The notes: a model not told the origin generated them from the letters alone. A stretch of 64,000 nt of DNA from Vagococcus acidifermentans (GCF_003987655.1 NZ_NGKC01000012.1:1-64000); one strand, 5' to 3'; numbered from the stretch's first letter, positions 15,130-24,527 are shown. Numbers and translations are program-made.

Positions 15130-16381
15130 CAAACAGCCGGCAATTCGTTTTGCAGGATTTACTGATGATTGGGAACAGCGTAAGTTGGGGGAGTTGGCAG
15201 ATATTATTGGAGGAGGAACTCCCAGTACATCTAATTCAGATTATTGGGATGGTGATATTGATTGGTACTCTCCTGCTGAAATTGGTAATCAAATATACTT
15301 AGCAGGTAGCCAAAAAAAAATTACTTCAGAAGGATTAGCTAAAAGCTCAGCTAAAGTTCATCCAGTGGGAACTATTTTATTTACATCCAGAGCTGGAATC
15401 GGGAATACCGCTATATTGGCTAAAGAAGGAGCAACTAATCAAGGCTTTCAATCAATTCTACCAAATAAGACTCTTCTTGACTCCTATTTTATTTTTTCAC
15501 GTACTAATGAATTAAAACGATATGGAGAAGTTCACGGAGCTGGTTCGACTTTTGTAGAAGTTTCTGGAAAGCAGATGGCTCAGATGCCAATTTATGTTCC
15601 AAAGTTAGAAGAACAACAAAAAATCGGTTCCTTCTTCAAACAGCTTGACGACACTATCGCGCTTCATCAGCAAGAGCTTGCTATCTTGAAGCAAACAAAA
15701 CAAGGTTTTTTACAAAAAATGTTTCCCAAGAAAGGAGAAAGTGTTCCTGAGATTCGTTTTCCGGGATTTACTGACGCTTGGGAACAGCGTAAACTGGGGG
15801 AAATTTTTGATATCTTAGATGGAGATAGAGGAAAGAATTATCCTGGAGAGAGAGACTTCTTTGAAGTTGGGGCAACATTATTTCTGGATACTGGGAATGT
15901 AAAAAGAAATGGCTTTGATTTTTCAATACGTAAATACATCACGGAAGAAAAAGATAAGTTGTTAAGAAATGGTAAGTTAGCATTGAACGATTTTGTAATT
16001 ACAAGTCGTGGAACACTAGGAAATGTAGCATATTATGATAGTAGTATCGCATTAAAACACCCGTCTATAAGGATTAATTCTGCAATGTTGATTCTACGAC
16101 CTATGTTGCGAAAAGAAGTTTTGGATGATTACATGGAAGCTGTTTTACGGGGAAATGTCATTGATTCCTTTATGAAAAAAAATCATGTAGGCTCAGCACA
16201 ACCTCATATTACAAAGCGGGATTTCTCATTAGTTAGCATTGATATTCCGAAGGTAAAAGAAGAACAACAAAAAATCGGTTCATTCTTCAAACAACTTGAT
16301 GAGACTATCGCGCTTCATCAGCGTGAGTTGGAGTTGTTGCAGGAAACCAAAAAAGCATTTTTACAGAAAATGTTTGTCTAG
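15119..16381 (+). CDS. hsdS: Type I restriction-modification specificity subunit
   Basis: Determines the bipartite DNA target. The 420-residue protein has two target-recognition domains (about 20-165 and 225-375), each preceded by a near-identical GFTDxWEQRKLGE segment and followed by a conserved helix (EEQQKIGSFFKQLD...). The helix repeats are nearly identical at DNA level (from 15608 and from 16260), so recombination between the halves could exchange domains. The TRD coding sequence is more AT-rich than hsdM and hsdR, as is usual for these variable regions. Start at the ATG overlapping hsdM. The target sequence cannot be read from the protein. Confidence 0.92.
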   Translation: MKNNKQPAIRFAGFTDDWEQRKLGELADIIGGGTPSTSNSDYWDGDIDWYSPAEIGNQIYLAGSQKKITSEGLAKSSAKVHPVGTILFTSRAGIGNTAILAKEGATNQGFQSILPNKTLLDSYFIFSRTNELKRYGEVHGAGSTFVEVSGKQMAQMPIYVPKLEEQQKIGSFFKQLDDTIALHQQELAILKQTKQGFLQKMFPKKGESVPEIRFPGFTDAWEQRKLGEIFDILDGDRGKNYPGERDFFEVGATLFLDTGNVKRNGFDFSIRKYITEEKDKLLRNGKLALNDFVITSRGTLGNVAYYDSSIALKHPSIRINSAMLILRPMLRKEVLDDYMEAVLRGNVIDSFMKKNHVGSAQPHITKRDFSLVSIDIPKVKEEQQKIGSFFKQLDETIALHQRELELLQETKKAFLQKMFV

Positions 16382-16393
16382 GGGGTGTGTCTG

Positions 16394-19300
16394 ATGAATA
16401 AAATCGTGCATCGTGATGAAGCTGAGGTGGAAAAACGGCTGATTGATGTTCTGGGGGAGGGGCATAATCAGTGGAATTACCGGCCGGACTTAAAATCGGA
16501 AGAAGATTTGTGGCAGAATTTGCGTGATAAGATAAACACGAATAATTTATCGGAATTAGAGGGGTATTTGCTAACAGATAAAGAGTTTGCCACTGTTAAA
16601 ACAGAGTTGTTGCTGAGGACTCAAACGCCTTTTGCGGCTGCTAAATGGTTGAAAGGTGAGAACGGGATTGCCCGTATTAGAATTGACCGTGAAGACAGTG
16701 CGTTGGGGTCAGTTTCATTAGTGTTGTTTTCCAATCAGGATATCGGCGGCGGCTTATCGACGTATGAGGTAGTGCATCAAATTGCGAAACAAGCCGGCAG
16801 TGCAGGAGCACGCGACCGGCGGTTCGATGTGACATTGCTGATTAACGGTTTGCCGATTGTACAAATCGAACTGAAACAAGTTACCGCGAAAGATGGTATC
16901 TATCAGGCCTTCAACCAAATAAAAAAATATGCTGAGGAGGGTCTGTTCCGGAATAATATTTTTTCAACGCTCCAGCTGTTTGTCATATCCAACGAACAGA
17001 CGACGCGATATTTTGCCAATACAATGCCTAAGAATATGCACAGGAAGTTTTTGTTTAGCTGGCGCACGAAGGATAATAAGAAGGTCGACAACTTGTATGA
17101 ATTCTGTAAGCAAGTTTTAAACATTCCGGAAGCTCACCGGTTGATTGCGAATTATATGATCGTCAGCGAAGATCAGGATGATAAAGCTTTGATGGTACTG
17201 CATCCGTATCAGGTGCATGCAATTGAAGCGCTGTTTGCGGCGGCTAACAAACGCCAGTCGGGCTATGTCTGGCACGCGACTGGTTCAGGTAAAACACTGA
17301 CCTGTTTTGTATCGACCAAGCTGTTGGCTCGAAAATCAGGCATTGACCGTACCATCATGTTAGTAGACCGCAAGGATTTGGATAACCAAACGACGAATGA
17401 ATTCACGAAGTTTGCGTCAGAATTCAATACCGGCCTGTCCTCAGGCAGTGCCAAATCGAACAGTTTAATCGTCGGGACTGGCAGCGCTAAAGAGTTGAGC
17501 GATACACTGCTGGCTGATGCAAATTCAAATGTTGTCATCATTACAACCCGTCAAAAGCTCGAGTCTGCTTTGACTCGGGCCAAAAAGCAGGAAGAACGGA
17601 CAGGCGGCAACCGGTTTGAAAAGCTAAGAGGACAGCATATCGTTTTCATTGTGGATGAGTGCCACCGCGCCTTAAGTGCAGAAAACATGGAAAGAATCAA
17701 AGAGCAATTTCCGAATTCGACATGGTTCGGGTTTACCGGTACGCCGATTTTTGAAGAAAATAAAAAGCAAGCCAAAGGCAGACTGCCGCGTACAACACCG
17801 GACCAATACGGTGAAGTCTTGCACACTTACACCATCAAAAATGCGCTGGAAGACGGTGCCGTGCTAGGTTTTCAAGTGGAACATGAAAATACCATTGAGC
17901 CTACATCATTGGAGAATCATATTCTTCATGAGTTACGCAAAACGGCTACGTATGCGACATATACTCCAGACCAGCTCAACCGAGTGATTGACGAGATGGA
18001 CGGAGTAAATAAGGAAGCTTATATCGAAAATCATGTGTATGAAAAGGATGAGCACATCCAAAAGGTCATCCGCAAAATTTTCCGGCCGGATAATGCTTAT
18101 ACGAAATTTGATTTCCGTAATGGCAGGCCGACAAAGTCAGCCATTTTAACTACCAGCTCGATTGCAATGGCCAAAAGATATTACCGGGCAATCAAAGAAA
18201 TGACAAAAGATGCTGGATGGCTGGAAAGAGAATTTCCCAATCATCCGATTCGCGAAGGCCGTACAATGACTGATGATGATTTTCCGCGTATCGCGATTAC
18301 CTATTCGCTGGATGAAAATCCGGATGACGCTAATGAACAGCAAGGGGATATGAAAGAAATCATCTCAGAGTACAATGCGTATTACGACACGGCCTGGACA
18401 CTTTCTGACATCGACCGCTACAATGGCGATATTAACAATCGGCTGGCGCGAAAAAAAGCTGAGTTTAAGCAGTTTGGCAGGCAGGTGGATTTGGTTATTG
18501 TGGTTCAGCGCCTGTTGACCGGATTTGATGCACCAACGATTCAGACGTTGTTTGTCGACCGCAATCTTGAATATGCAGCGCTGATTCAGGCATTTTCAAG
18601 AACCAATCGGACTTATCCCGAAAAAACAAAAGGACTAATCGTGACTTTCCGCAAACCGTATACAATGGAACAAAATGTTGCGAATGCAACGAGACTGTAT
18701 TCGCAGGCTCAAGAGGAGTCTGGCTTGATCTATCCGACGTATGACGAATCTAAAAAACGGTTTAAGAAAGCATACCGAAAATTGAAAGAATTTAAAATCG
18801 TTCCCGGTGAACTGGACGAGCACACACCGGTAGCTACTCGTATGGATTATGTCAAAGCTTTTCAGGAACTAAATAATGCCTATGAAGCATTGGTGACTTA
18901 CGATGATTATAACAATGATATGGAACAATCAAAGACTTTGCAGGAACAAGTCAGCATATTGGAAGAACAATCCGGGGTCTATCAAACGGTTAAGGGGTCT
19001 TTGATAGATGAAGATAAAGAGCCGGGCGGGAATGTGGATTTTTCAGAAATTGAATTTTACGGTGACAACCACACGAAGTTTTATGACATTGATTCAGCCT
19101 ATATCGACCAATTATTAGGCACTTACGCGGCACATAGTCTGGATGTACGTGAAGAAATCGAAAAAGCGCTGCAAAAATTAAACAAAACAGAATGTGTGAA
19201 AGAAGTTTATCGCGCAATTCTTAACGCGATAGACAATGAAGAGATAGATAAAAATGAAGATATTTTTGTGATTAAGCGCCAGTTTTTCACTCAGACACGC

Positions 19301-19552
19301 AACCAAATTATTTCGCATTTTGCAGAGGAATGGTTTGTGTCAATTGACGAACTGCATTCTTCATCAATTCAATACACAATCGGTGCCGAGCCTATCCCGA
19401 ATATCAAGGGGATTATTGAAAGTAAAAACTATGAAGCGTATAAAGTGCGCCATCCAGCTATCAGACCGTTCCAATATCCGCAGGCCATGAAACGCGCGTG
19501 GCGGAAAACACTGGATGAAGAAATCGTGCCGCTGGAAGATGAGTTGAGGTAG
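16394..19552 (+). CDS. hsdR: Type I restriction endonuclease subunit
   Basis: DNA-translocating and cleaving subunit, 1052 residues. The N-terminal nuclease domain carries the PD-(D/E)xK motif region ending in IVQIELKQ (about 155-162). The motor has Walker A HATGSGKT (about 293-300), DECH Walker B (about 420) and motif VI-like QAFSRTNRTYP; a C-terminal helical domain docks on HsdM. GGGGGTG lies seven bases before the ATG at 16394, 12 bases after hsdS. All three subunits appear intact, so the system is probably active. Confidence 0.93.
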   Translation: MNKIVHRDEAEVEKRLIDVLGEGHNQWNYRPDLKSEEDLWQNLRDKINTNNLSELEGYLLTDKEFATVKTELLLRTQTPFAAAKWLKGENGIARIRIDREDSALGSVSLVLFSNQDIGGGLSTYEVVHQIAKQAGSAGARDRRFDVTLLINGLPIVQIELKQVTAKDGIYQAFNQIKKYAEEGLFRNNIFSTLQLFVISNEQTTRYFANTMPKNMHRKFLFSWRTKDNKKVDNLYEFCKQVLNIPEAHRLIANYMIVSEDQDDKALMVLHPYQVHAIEALFAAANKRQSGYVWHATGSGKTLTCFVSTKLLARKSGIDRTIMLVDRKDLDNQTTNEFTKFASEFNTGLSSGSAKSNSLIVGTGSAKELSDTLLADANSNVVIITTRQKLESALTRAKKQEERTGGNRFEKLRGQHIVFIVDECHRALSAENMERIKEQFPNSTWFGFTGTPIFEENKKQAKGRLPRTTPDQYGEVLHTYTIKNALEDGAVLGFQVEHENTIEPTSLENHILHELRKTATYATYTPDQLNRVIDEMDGVNKEAYIENHVYEKDEHIQKVIRKIFRPDNAYTKFDFRNGRPTKSAILTTSSIAMAKRYYRAIKEMTKDAGWLEREFPNHPIREGRTMTDDDFPRIAITYSLDENPDDANEQQGDMKEIISEYNAYYDTAWTLSDIDRYNGDINNRLARKKAEFKQFGRQVDLVIVVQRLLTGFDAPTIQTLFVDRNLEYAALIQAFSRTNRTYPEKTKGLIVTFRKPYTMEQNVANATRLYSQAQEESGLIYPTYDESKKRFKKAYRKLKEFKIVPGELDEHTPVATRMDYVKAFQELNNAYEALVTYDDYNNDMEQSKTLQEQVSILEEQSGVYQTVKGSLIDEDKEPGGNVDFSEIEFYGDNHTKFYDIDSAYIDQLLGTYAAHSLDVREEIEKALQKLNKTECVKEVYRAILNAIDNEEIDKNEDIFVIKRQFFTQTRNQIISHFAEEWFVSIDELHSSSIQYTIGAEPIPNIKGIIESKNYEAYKVRHPAIRPFQYPQAMKRAWRKTLDEEIVPLEDELR

Positions 19553-19591
19553 GGAAAGTTCAGATGGCACTAACAGAGATAGTATAACTTC

Positions 19592-19630
19592 AAAAAGACC
19601 AATCACTTATACAGGTGACTGGTCTTTTCT
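19592..19630. terminator. Terminator after hsdR
   Basis: AAAAGACCA (19593-19601) pairs with TGGTCTTTT (19620-19628); a flanking TCAC/GGTGA pairing extends the stem. A and T tracts on both sides let it also serve the minus-strand gene that follows. Confidence 0.8.
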
Positions 19631-19641
19631 GATTTCTGTCC

Positions 19642-19887
19642 CTACTCAAAATGCTTCAACTGTGACTCAATAAAGCAAGCCCCTAAAAGGTTCATTCCGC
19701 CTATCACTGAAAGGACTTTATAAGACGTAATCAAGCCAGCCGCCACACAGACGACTCCGGTCCCTACGTTCAGCATTTGCGCATTTTTCATTTGTCGTTT
19801 GCTTGGTCTGGGAAATTTGATAGACGTCCCGAGATTGTCATTCACTGTTTCACAGGCTGAGTCCATCACTTTAAACATGCGTATCAT
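19642..19887 (-). CDS. Small membrane protein of the TetR operon
   Basis: An 81-residue protein with two hydrophobic stretches in its C-terminal half (MLNVGTGVVCVAAGLI and SVIGGMNLLGACFI) and a basic region before them (KFPRPSKRQMKN). AGGAGGCC is five bases before the ATG. It is last in a minus-strand unit tetR-small protein-small protein. No family recognised; a two-helix protein under TetR control could be a membrane stress or transport accessory factor, but that is only a guess from context. Confidence 0.55.
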   Translation of the reverse strand: MIRMFKVMDSACETVNDNLGTSIKFPRPSKRQMKNAQMLNVGTGVVCVAAGLITSYKVLSVIGGMNLLGACFIESQLKHFE

Positions 19888-19911
19888 TATAACCGGCCTC
19901 CTTTTTTGAAC

Positions 19912-20136
19912 TTAACTAAAAAATAAATAATTTACGACACTTGTAGACAGTGCGCCGGCAAGAAACAGTCCGGAAAAAATAAAGCACGCCAGATATCCTC
20001 CCCGCTTCTCAGGCTGGCTCCTGAACAGCCACACGCCGATAATCAGCAGAATAAACCCAAGAATCAGGTTGATGGTGATTGATACAGGCGCTGATGTTCT
20101 CAATAGATTAAAAATGGTACTGAGTAAATGTTTCAA
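19912..20136 (-). CDS. Small two-helix membrane protein of the TetR operon
   Basis: A 74-residue protein with two predicted membrane helices (about 19-38 and 48-70) separated by a short charged loop (RSQPEKRGG). AGGAGG precedes the ATG at 20136. It lies 15 bases after tetR and 24 bases before the next small gene, so the three are one transcript. No family recognised. Confidence 0.55.
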   Translation of the reverse strand: MKHLLSTIFNLLRTSAPVSITINLILGFILLIIGVWLFRSQPEKRGGYLACFIFSGLFLAGALSTSVVNYLFFS

Positions 20137-20151
20137 TTGTGTTCCTCCTGT

Positions 20152-20745
20152 TTATTCAAATATTTCGTCCATTAAATGCTGAACCATGAATTGAAATGTT
20201 GCTTTAAAATCAAATTGTTTAGATAACGCCTCCTTTGAAGAAACAGTCGACAGCAGCACACTGAAAACGGCAAATGCCATCTGTTCCGATTCTTTCAGCG
20301 TTAAGTTGGCATGGGCAATAGCCTGTCTGAAGAAGTCGCTGTTGTCTTCTTCGAGTTTGGCTTTGTCCGCCTCAGAGAGTTTATTATAAAAAGCTAGAAA
20401 ATCGACTGTTTTATTGTCGTATAAAAAGGGATTCTTTTCATATTCATAGTACAAATTTTCAATAGCCGCTATAAACCCTTGTTTTGAAGGGGACTGCTTG
20501 ATGTCTGCGATGAACTGTTCGTTTAAATCTGTTTGGACTTTTTTCAGAGCGTCAAGGAACAACTCTTCTTTTGATTCGTAGAGATTGTAAAATGTACCGG
20601 TCGAGATATTTGCGCCTTTACACAGTTTGCTGATACTGGTTTCTTTGTACCCTTGTTCTGCCCAAAAAGCAGCACATACTTCCTGTAATTTTTTCTTTAT
20701 GTTGTTTTTATCTTCCGCAGAAAAATTTTTGCGAGTAGCTGGCAT
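20152..20745 (-). CDS. TetR/AcrR-family regulator
   Basis: A 197-residue repressor. The N-terminal helix-turn-helix (about 10-58) shows the TetR pattern: FWAEQGYKETSISKLCKGANISTGTFYNLYESKEELFLDAL. The C-terminal helical ligand-binding domain gives no clue to the inducer. GAGGTG supports the ATG at 20745 (MPATRKN) over the upstream ATG at 20790. It heads an operon with two tiny membrane proteins, and an AATATTCAT repeat in its promoter region is the likely operator. Confidence 0.85.
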   Translation of the reverse strand: MPATRKNFSAEDKNNIKKKLQEVCAAFWAEQGYKETSISKLCKGANISTGTFYNLYESKEELFLDALKKVQTDLNEQFIADIKQSPSKQGFIAAIENLYYEYEKNPFLYDNKTVDFLAFYNKLSEADKAKLEEDNSDFFRQAIAHANLTLKESEQMAFAVFSVLLSTVSSKEALSKQFDFKATFQFMVQHLMDEIFE

Positions 20746-20779
20746 GAGTGATTCACCTCTCAACGAAAAATATTTTATG

Positions 20780-20804
20780 TGAATATTCATTTAAAATATT
20801 CATA
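20780..20804 (-). promoter_or_regulatory. Candidate TetR operator
   Basis: The palindrome TGAATATTCA (20780-20789) is followed 6 bases later by a further AATATTCAT half site (20796-20804), within the 60 bases upstream of tetR. The position, 35-60 bases before the start codon, fits autorepression. Confidence 0.5.
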
Positions 20805-20932
20805 AGATGATATTATCCTAAAAATGAAAAAATGTCAATGAAATGTCTCGTAGACATTTTTTGGTATTATAAACTCAATTCCTAGTTCGAAAATATTTAT
20901 TTTAAAATAGCTTCGGAGACATCGGTAATCCA

Positions 20933-20961
20933 TTGAATTCGACTGATAACTCAGTTACACT
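20933..20961 (+). promoter_or_regulatory. Promoter of the CapA-like gene
   Basis: TTGAAT (20933-20938), 17-base spacer, TACACT (20956-20961). Between here and the tetR operator lies a short hairpin (20841-20848/20852-20859) with a T tract; nothing else was seen in the 20746-21087 gap. Confidence 0.5.
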
Positions 20962-21087
20962 AGAGAAAAGACTGTTTTTAATAAAACATATCAATAACGA
21001 ACGGTTTAGTGGTAGCGTTTTATTTGTTGAGATGTATATGAGTTGGTAAAAATGTCTTCAAGCTAATCCAATTTTAGGAGTGGTAAT

Positions 21088-22308
21088 ATGAATCGCAGGG
21101 AAAAAGCAGAACTCAGGGCGCGAAAAAATCGGACTGCTAAAATTATTTTCGGTCTGTTTTTGGTTCTGGCATTGTTTTTGTTAAGTTGGCGCACACTGTT
21201 CGGCAAAGAGGAGATTGCCAAACAAAGTAAAAGCGAAGTTAAAGAGGAAGTTGCAGGGAAACAGACGGCGACGATTATGGCAAGCGGCGATATGTTGTAT
21301 CACGACGTTCTTTATGGCGGCATGTATGATGAAGAGAAAGACGAGTTCGATTTTTCAAGTAACTACAAACACATTCAACCGCTGATTTCGTCCGCCGATT
21401 TGGCGCTGGGGGACTTTGAGGGGACAATCAATCCTCACCGGGAGCTGGCGGGGTATCCGATTTTCAATGCGCCTGAGGAAGTCGTCAAGAGTATCAAAGA
21501 TGCAGGATATGACGCCATCACACTTGCCCACAATCATATTTTAGACACAGGCATTGAGGGGCTTATTTATACGGTCAAAGCATTCGAAAAAGAAGGAATG
21601 GATGTGTTTGGTGTCAGTTTATCCGAAGATGAAGAGATTCTGGTGAAAAACGTGAACGGCATAAAAATCGCTCTTCTGGGTTTTAGTTACGGTTTCAACG
21701 GGATAGAGGAGACCATCAGCGAAGAGGAATACAACACGTATTTGAAAGATTTGAATATGAAAAAGGTCAAGAAAGAAATTGAGCAGGCTGAAAAAATTGC
21801 GGATATTACAGTGGTCATGCCGCAGATGGGAATTGAGTACAGTCTGGAGCCGACCGAGGAGCAGAAGGAAACGTATCATGCCATGATTGACTACGGCGCA
21901 GACATCATTTTTGGCGGGCACCCCCATGTTGCGGAACCGACAGAAATCGTCGAGAAAGACGGTGAAAAGAAATTCATCATCTATTCGATGGGCAACCTGT
22001 TGTCCAATCAACGGATGGAAACGCTGGATAATTACTGGACCGAGCGCGGTGTCATTATGGAAGTCGAAGTCACGAAGGAGAACAATCGAACCGTGCTGAC
22101 CGATATCAAGGCGCATCCGACTTGGGTTTCAAGAGAACCAAAAGGCGGTATGACATTTAACGGTTACACGGCATTCGACTATCAGGTACTGCTTGCAGAA
22201 GACTATCTGGAAGGCGGGAAAAAAGCGGACACTGTACCGGAAGAAAAACGCCAGCGCATCGAGACGGCCTACCACGAGATGATGGAACTGCTGGATTTGA
22301 AGTGGTAG
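21088..22308 (+). CDS. CapA/PgsA-family metallophosphatase-like membrane protein
   Basis: A 406-residue protein with one N-terminal transmembrane segment (about 18-37) and an extracellular calcineurin-like domain of the bacterial CapA family, related to the PgsA/CapA protein of poly-gamma-glutamate synthesis. Motifs include MASGDMLYHD (metal-binding Asp), LGDFEGTINP, LAHNHILDTG and FGGHPHVAEP. GGAG precedes the ATG. No pgsB or pgsC genes accompany it, so a role in polyglutamate synthesis is doubtful; a general cell-surface hydrolase is equally likely. Confidence 0.8.
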   Translation: MNRREKAELRARKNRTAKIIFGLFLVLALFLLSWRTLFGKEEIAKQSKSEVKEEVAGKQTATIMASGDMLYHDVLYGGMYDEEKDEFDFSSNYKHIQPLISSADLALGDFEGTINPHRELAGYPIFNAPEEVVKSIKDAGYDAITLAHNHILDTGIEGLIYTVKAFEKEGMDVFGVSLSEDEEILVKNVNGIKIALLGFSYGFNGIEETISEEEYNTYLKDLNMKKVKKEIEQAEKIADITVVMPQMGIEYSLEPTEEQKETYHAMIDYGADIIFGGHPHVAEPTEIVEKDGEKKFIIYSMGNLLSNQRMETLDNYWTERGVIMEVEVTKENNRTVLTDIKAHPTWVSREPKGGMTFNGYTAFDYQVLLAEDYLEGGKKADTVPEEKRQRIETAYHEMMELLDLKW

Positions 22309-22350
22309 CTTATTAAGACACTAAGAGAATAGAAGATGCAGTGTATTTTG

Positions 22351-22412
22351 TAAAAATCATTTATCTTCATTTTGGACTAGCAACCAGATGAAACTAAATG
22401 ATTTTTTTATTG
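22351..22412 (+). terminator. Terminator after the CapA-like gene
   Basis: AAAAATCATTTA with CTTCAT pairs with ATGAA and TAAATGATTTTTT across a loop of about 20 nt, ending in a T run at 22403-22409. Confidence 0.65.
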
Positions 22413-22460
22413 GCGAAGCTAGCTGAAACTAAATGTGTTTTACTTGATAGAATTCCAAAA

Positions 22461-22708
22461 ATGATTGACGAGGTCGAAAAGGTGATTTTGGGCAAACGGG
22501 CAGTGGTTCAACTGACAGTTGCCGCGTTGCTGGCGGACATGTGCTGTTCGAGGATATACCGGGTGTTGGAAAAACAGTGATGGTTAAAACACTGGCAAAG
22601 ATTATCCGTGGTTCTTTTTCTGGGATTCAATTTACACCGGATCTCCTTCCCGGTGATATTCTCGGTGTGTCTAACAAGGGGACCAAGAGGCAGATGTATA
22701 TGGGATAA
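22461..22708 (+). pseudogene. Frameshifted 5' fragment of a MoxR-type AAA ATPase gene
   Basis: Codons from 22461 read [25 protein letters not shown], typical of MoxR N termini. The frame is then lost at about 22534; from 22535 the sequence continues in another frame as [14 protein letters not shown] (Walker A) and LPGDILGVS, the next conserved MoxR segments. Similarity stops after GVS at about 22670 and a stop follows at 22706. Both the frameshift and the missing two thirds of the ATPase mean it is dead. Confidence 0.8.
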
Positions 22709-23089
22709 TTATCAGCACTTCTCGCCGAGTTTGCGCCAGTACTCGGTTATGGGATAGTTGGGATTTGCACGGTATTCATCGGCTGGCAGCTATGGCGCAA
22801 GCGTGTGCTTGTTTTTGTAATCAGTGTTACCCGTCTGTCACAGGAACCGCTGCTTAAAGCCTATCCGGTTTTGTTGTCAACGGCTGAGAAAAAAATGCCA
22901 AGACCAGTGTAAATGCCACTGAGTCATTTTGCTCAAAAGTTTGAGTTGATTCATCCGGGGTTTGATGGCTTGTTTATCCAGCTGACAATGCTCTATGAAG
23001 AAGCTTTGTACGGTAGCAGTCAGCATCATAGGGAGAAAGTAGTCATCTTATTAAAACAGGTCGCTCGGAAACTTCAAAAAGTGAATTAA
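22709..23089 (+). pseudogene. 3' remnant of a membrane protein, possibly transglutaminase-like
   Basis: An interrupted frame reads ALLAEFAPVLGYGIVGICTVFIGWQLW (one membrane helix), then an in-frame stop (about 22911), then a helical tail ending RKLQKVN. Genes for MoxR, a DUF58 protein and a transglutaminase-like membrane protein commonly form one operon in Firmicutes, and the last has this kind of membrane helix plus C-terminal tail. The likeliest reading is that a deletion removed the middle of that operon and left both ends. Identity of the 3' part is uncertain. Confidence 0.5.
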
Positions 23090-23095
23090 TATGTT

Positions 23096-23138
23096 AAAAC
23101 AGATGTAGCCAGCTTGATGCAAGGTTGCATCTGTTTTC
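23096..23138 (+). terminator. Terminator after the pseudogene region
   Basis: AAAACAGATG (23096-23105) pairs with CATCTGTTTT (23128-23137). Confidence 0.7.
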
Positions 23139-23291
23139 TATATTTTGCTGCTAAAAATAAGCACTTCGTCACTAAAAAAACAATTGTTTTCAGCCTACAT
23201 CTATGAGTCACTTGTTTCTTGTGATAAAATATATTAATAAGCAATTGAACATTTGAATAATAGTTAATAAACTGTTGGAGGTCCTGCATTT

Positions 23292-24527
23292 ATGAATTTA
23301 CTCGTGTCACACCGCAACTTTCGCAACTTTTTTTTCTTGTCCACGACGTCGCTTATTGCAGATTCCATCTATTACATCGTACTTACCATTTATGCAAGTC
23401 AACTGTCCAATCCGGCTCTGGCTATTGGATTGATAACTTTGTCGGAAAATCTTCCTTACTTGTTCAATCCGCTTAGCGGGGCAATCGCTGATAATACGGC
23501 AGATAAATACACAGTGCTCAAACGTCTTGTTGTGATGCGTGCGGTCTTATATTCCGTAGTTGCTGTTCTCATCATGCACCAATCAATGGCTGCTTTAGCG
23601 GCGATTTGTTTGATAAATCTAGTTTCTGATTTATCAGGAAGAATGTTCAATGGGCTTCTCAGTCCGTACATCCCTTTTGTTTTAGAAAAAGAACGGCTGG
23701 AAGAAGCACAGGAGTTGATTGGTTCCAATGCACAAATCATATCGATTATTGCCAGTTTCTTAGGTGCGATGCTTATCGGTTTTTTGTCTTTTTCCCAAGT
23801 AGCAGTTATCAATGTAGGACTTTTTATGCTGGCACTGCTGATTGTGATGGCGATGAAAACATCACTGCTTAAGTTTCAATCAAGTGTTCAAGTATCGAAA
23901 ATGAATACAGCTGCAGTTTTTAAACATCTGACCACCACGTTCAAAATGATTGCTGAAAAGAAGGTTTATTTATTACTGGTTATACAATTTACCTTTATTA
24001 ATGGGATACTGGGATTGTTAGTACCATTTTCGACAAATGTTTTCCGGCTTTTTCCGGCACTGCATGTGCTGAGTTTCCCGTTCACCTTGGCTTTTTATCA
24101 GGGGCTGTTCAGTCTTGGCATCATCGTGAGCGGTTTGTTTCTGATGAGATATGTTAAGAAAGTCACAGTTATACAACTTATCGGAATATTATATGGTTTG
24201 CTTGTTGTACAAGTTTTCTTTTTGATGATTCAGTTTAAGGCGGGGATATTTATCACCGCATTGGTTGCCGGGCTTTTGCTGGGATTCATAGGTCCTAAAA
24301 TGAGCTATCTGATGTATGATAATTTTTCCAGCGAAGTACTTGGAGCAGTGGGGGGTACGTTGAACTTCATCTACATGATCGGACCTGTGATAACGAGTTT
24401 TATCTTTACGCTGATTTCTGCGACAAAAAAATTGAGTCTCATGTTTGCTTTTTTCTGGGTCATTTTAGCAATCGGCATTGTATTCAGCTTGTATATAACC
24501 AAAAAAGAAAAAATTAGAAATAGCTGA
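23292..24527 (+). CDS. MFS transporter (drug-efflux-like)
   Basis: A 411-residue, very hydrophobic protein with about 12 membrane segments. The N-terminal segment is followed by GAIADNTADKYTVLKRLVVMR, the loop 2-3 motif of the major facilitator superfamily (variant of DRxxRR). The overall pattern resembles the MefA-like family of macrolide or drug exporters, but substrate cannot be assigned. GGAGG is 10 bases before the ATG. It is a single gene between the pseudogene region and the V-ATPase operon. Confidence 0.75.
   Translation: MNLLVSHRNFRNFFFLSTTSLIADSIYYIVLTIYASQLSNPALAIGLITLSENLPYLFNPLSGAIADNTADKYTVLKRLVVMRAVLYSVVAVLIMHQSMAALAAICLINLVSDLSGRMFNGLLSPYIPFVLEKERLEEAQELIGSNAQIISIIASFLGAMLIGFLSFSQVAVINVGLFMLALLIVMAMKTSLLKFQSSVQVSKMNTAAVFKHLTTTFKMIAEKKVYLLLVIQFTFINGILGLLVPFSTNVFRLFPALHVLSFPFTLAFYQGLFSLGIIVSGLFLMRYVKKVTVIQLIGILYGLLVVQVFFLMIQFKAGIFITALVAGLLLGFIGPKMSYLMYDNFSSEVLGAVGGTLNFIYMIGPVITSFIFTLISATKKLSLMFAFFWVILAIGIVFSLYITKKEKIRNS

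Noticed and set aside
15119-16381. CRISPR-like direct repeats
   Set aside because: The repeats are coding repeats of the two halves of hsdS, only two copies and hundreds of bases apart.
22398-22580. Intact 60-codon gene
   Set aside because: From codon 22 it is the first part of a frameshifted moxR gene; the frame ends because of the shift.
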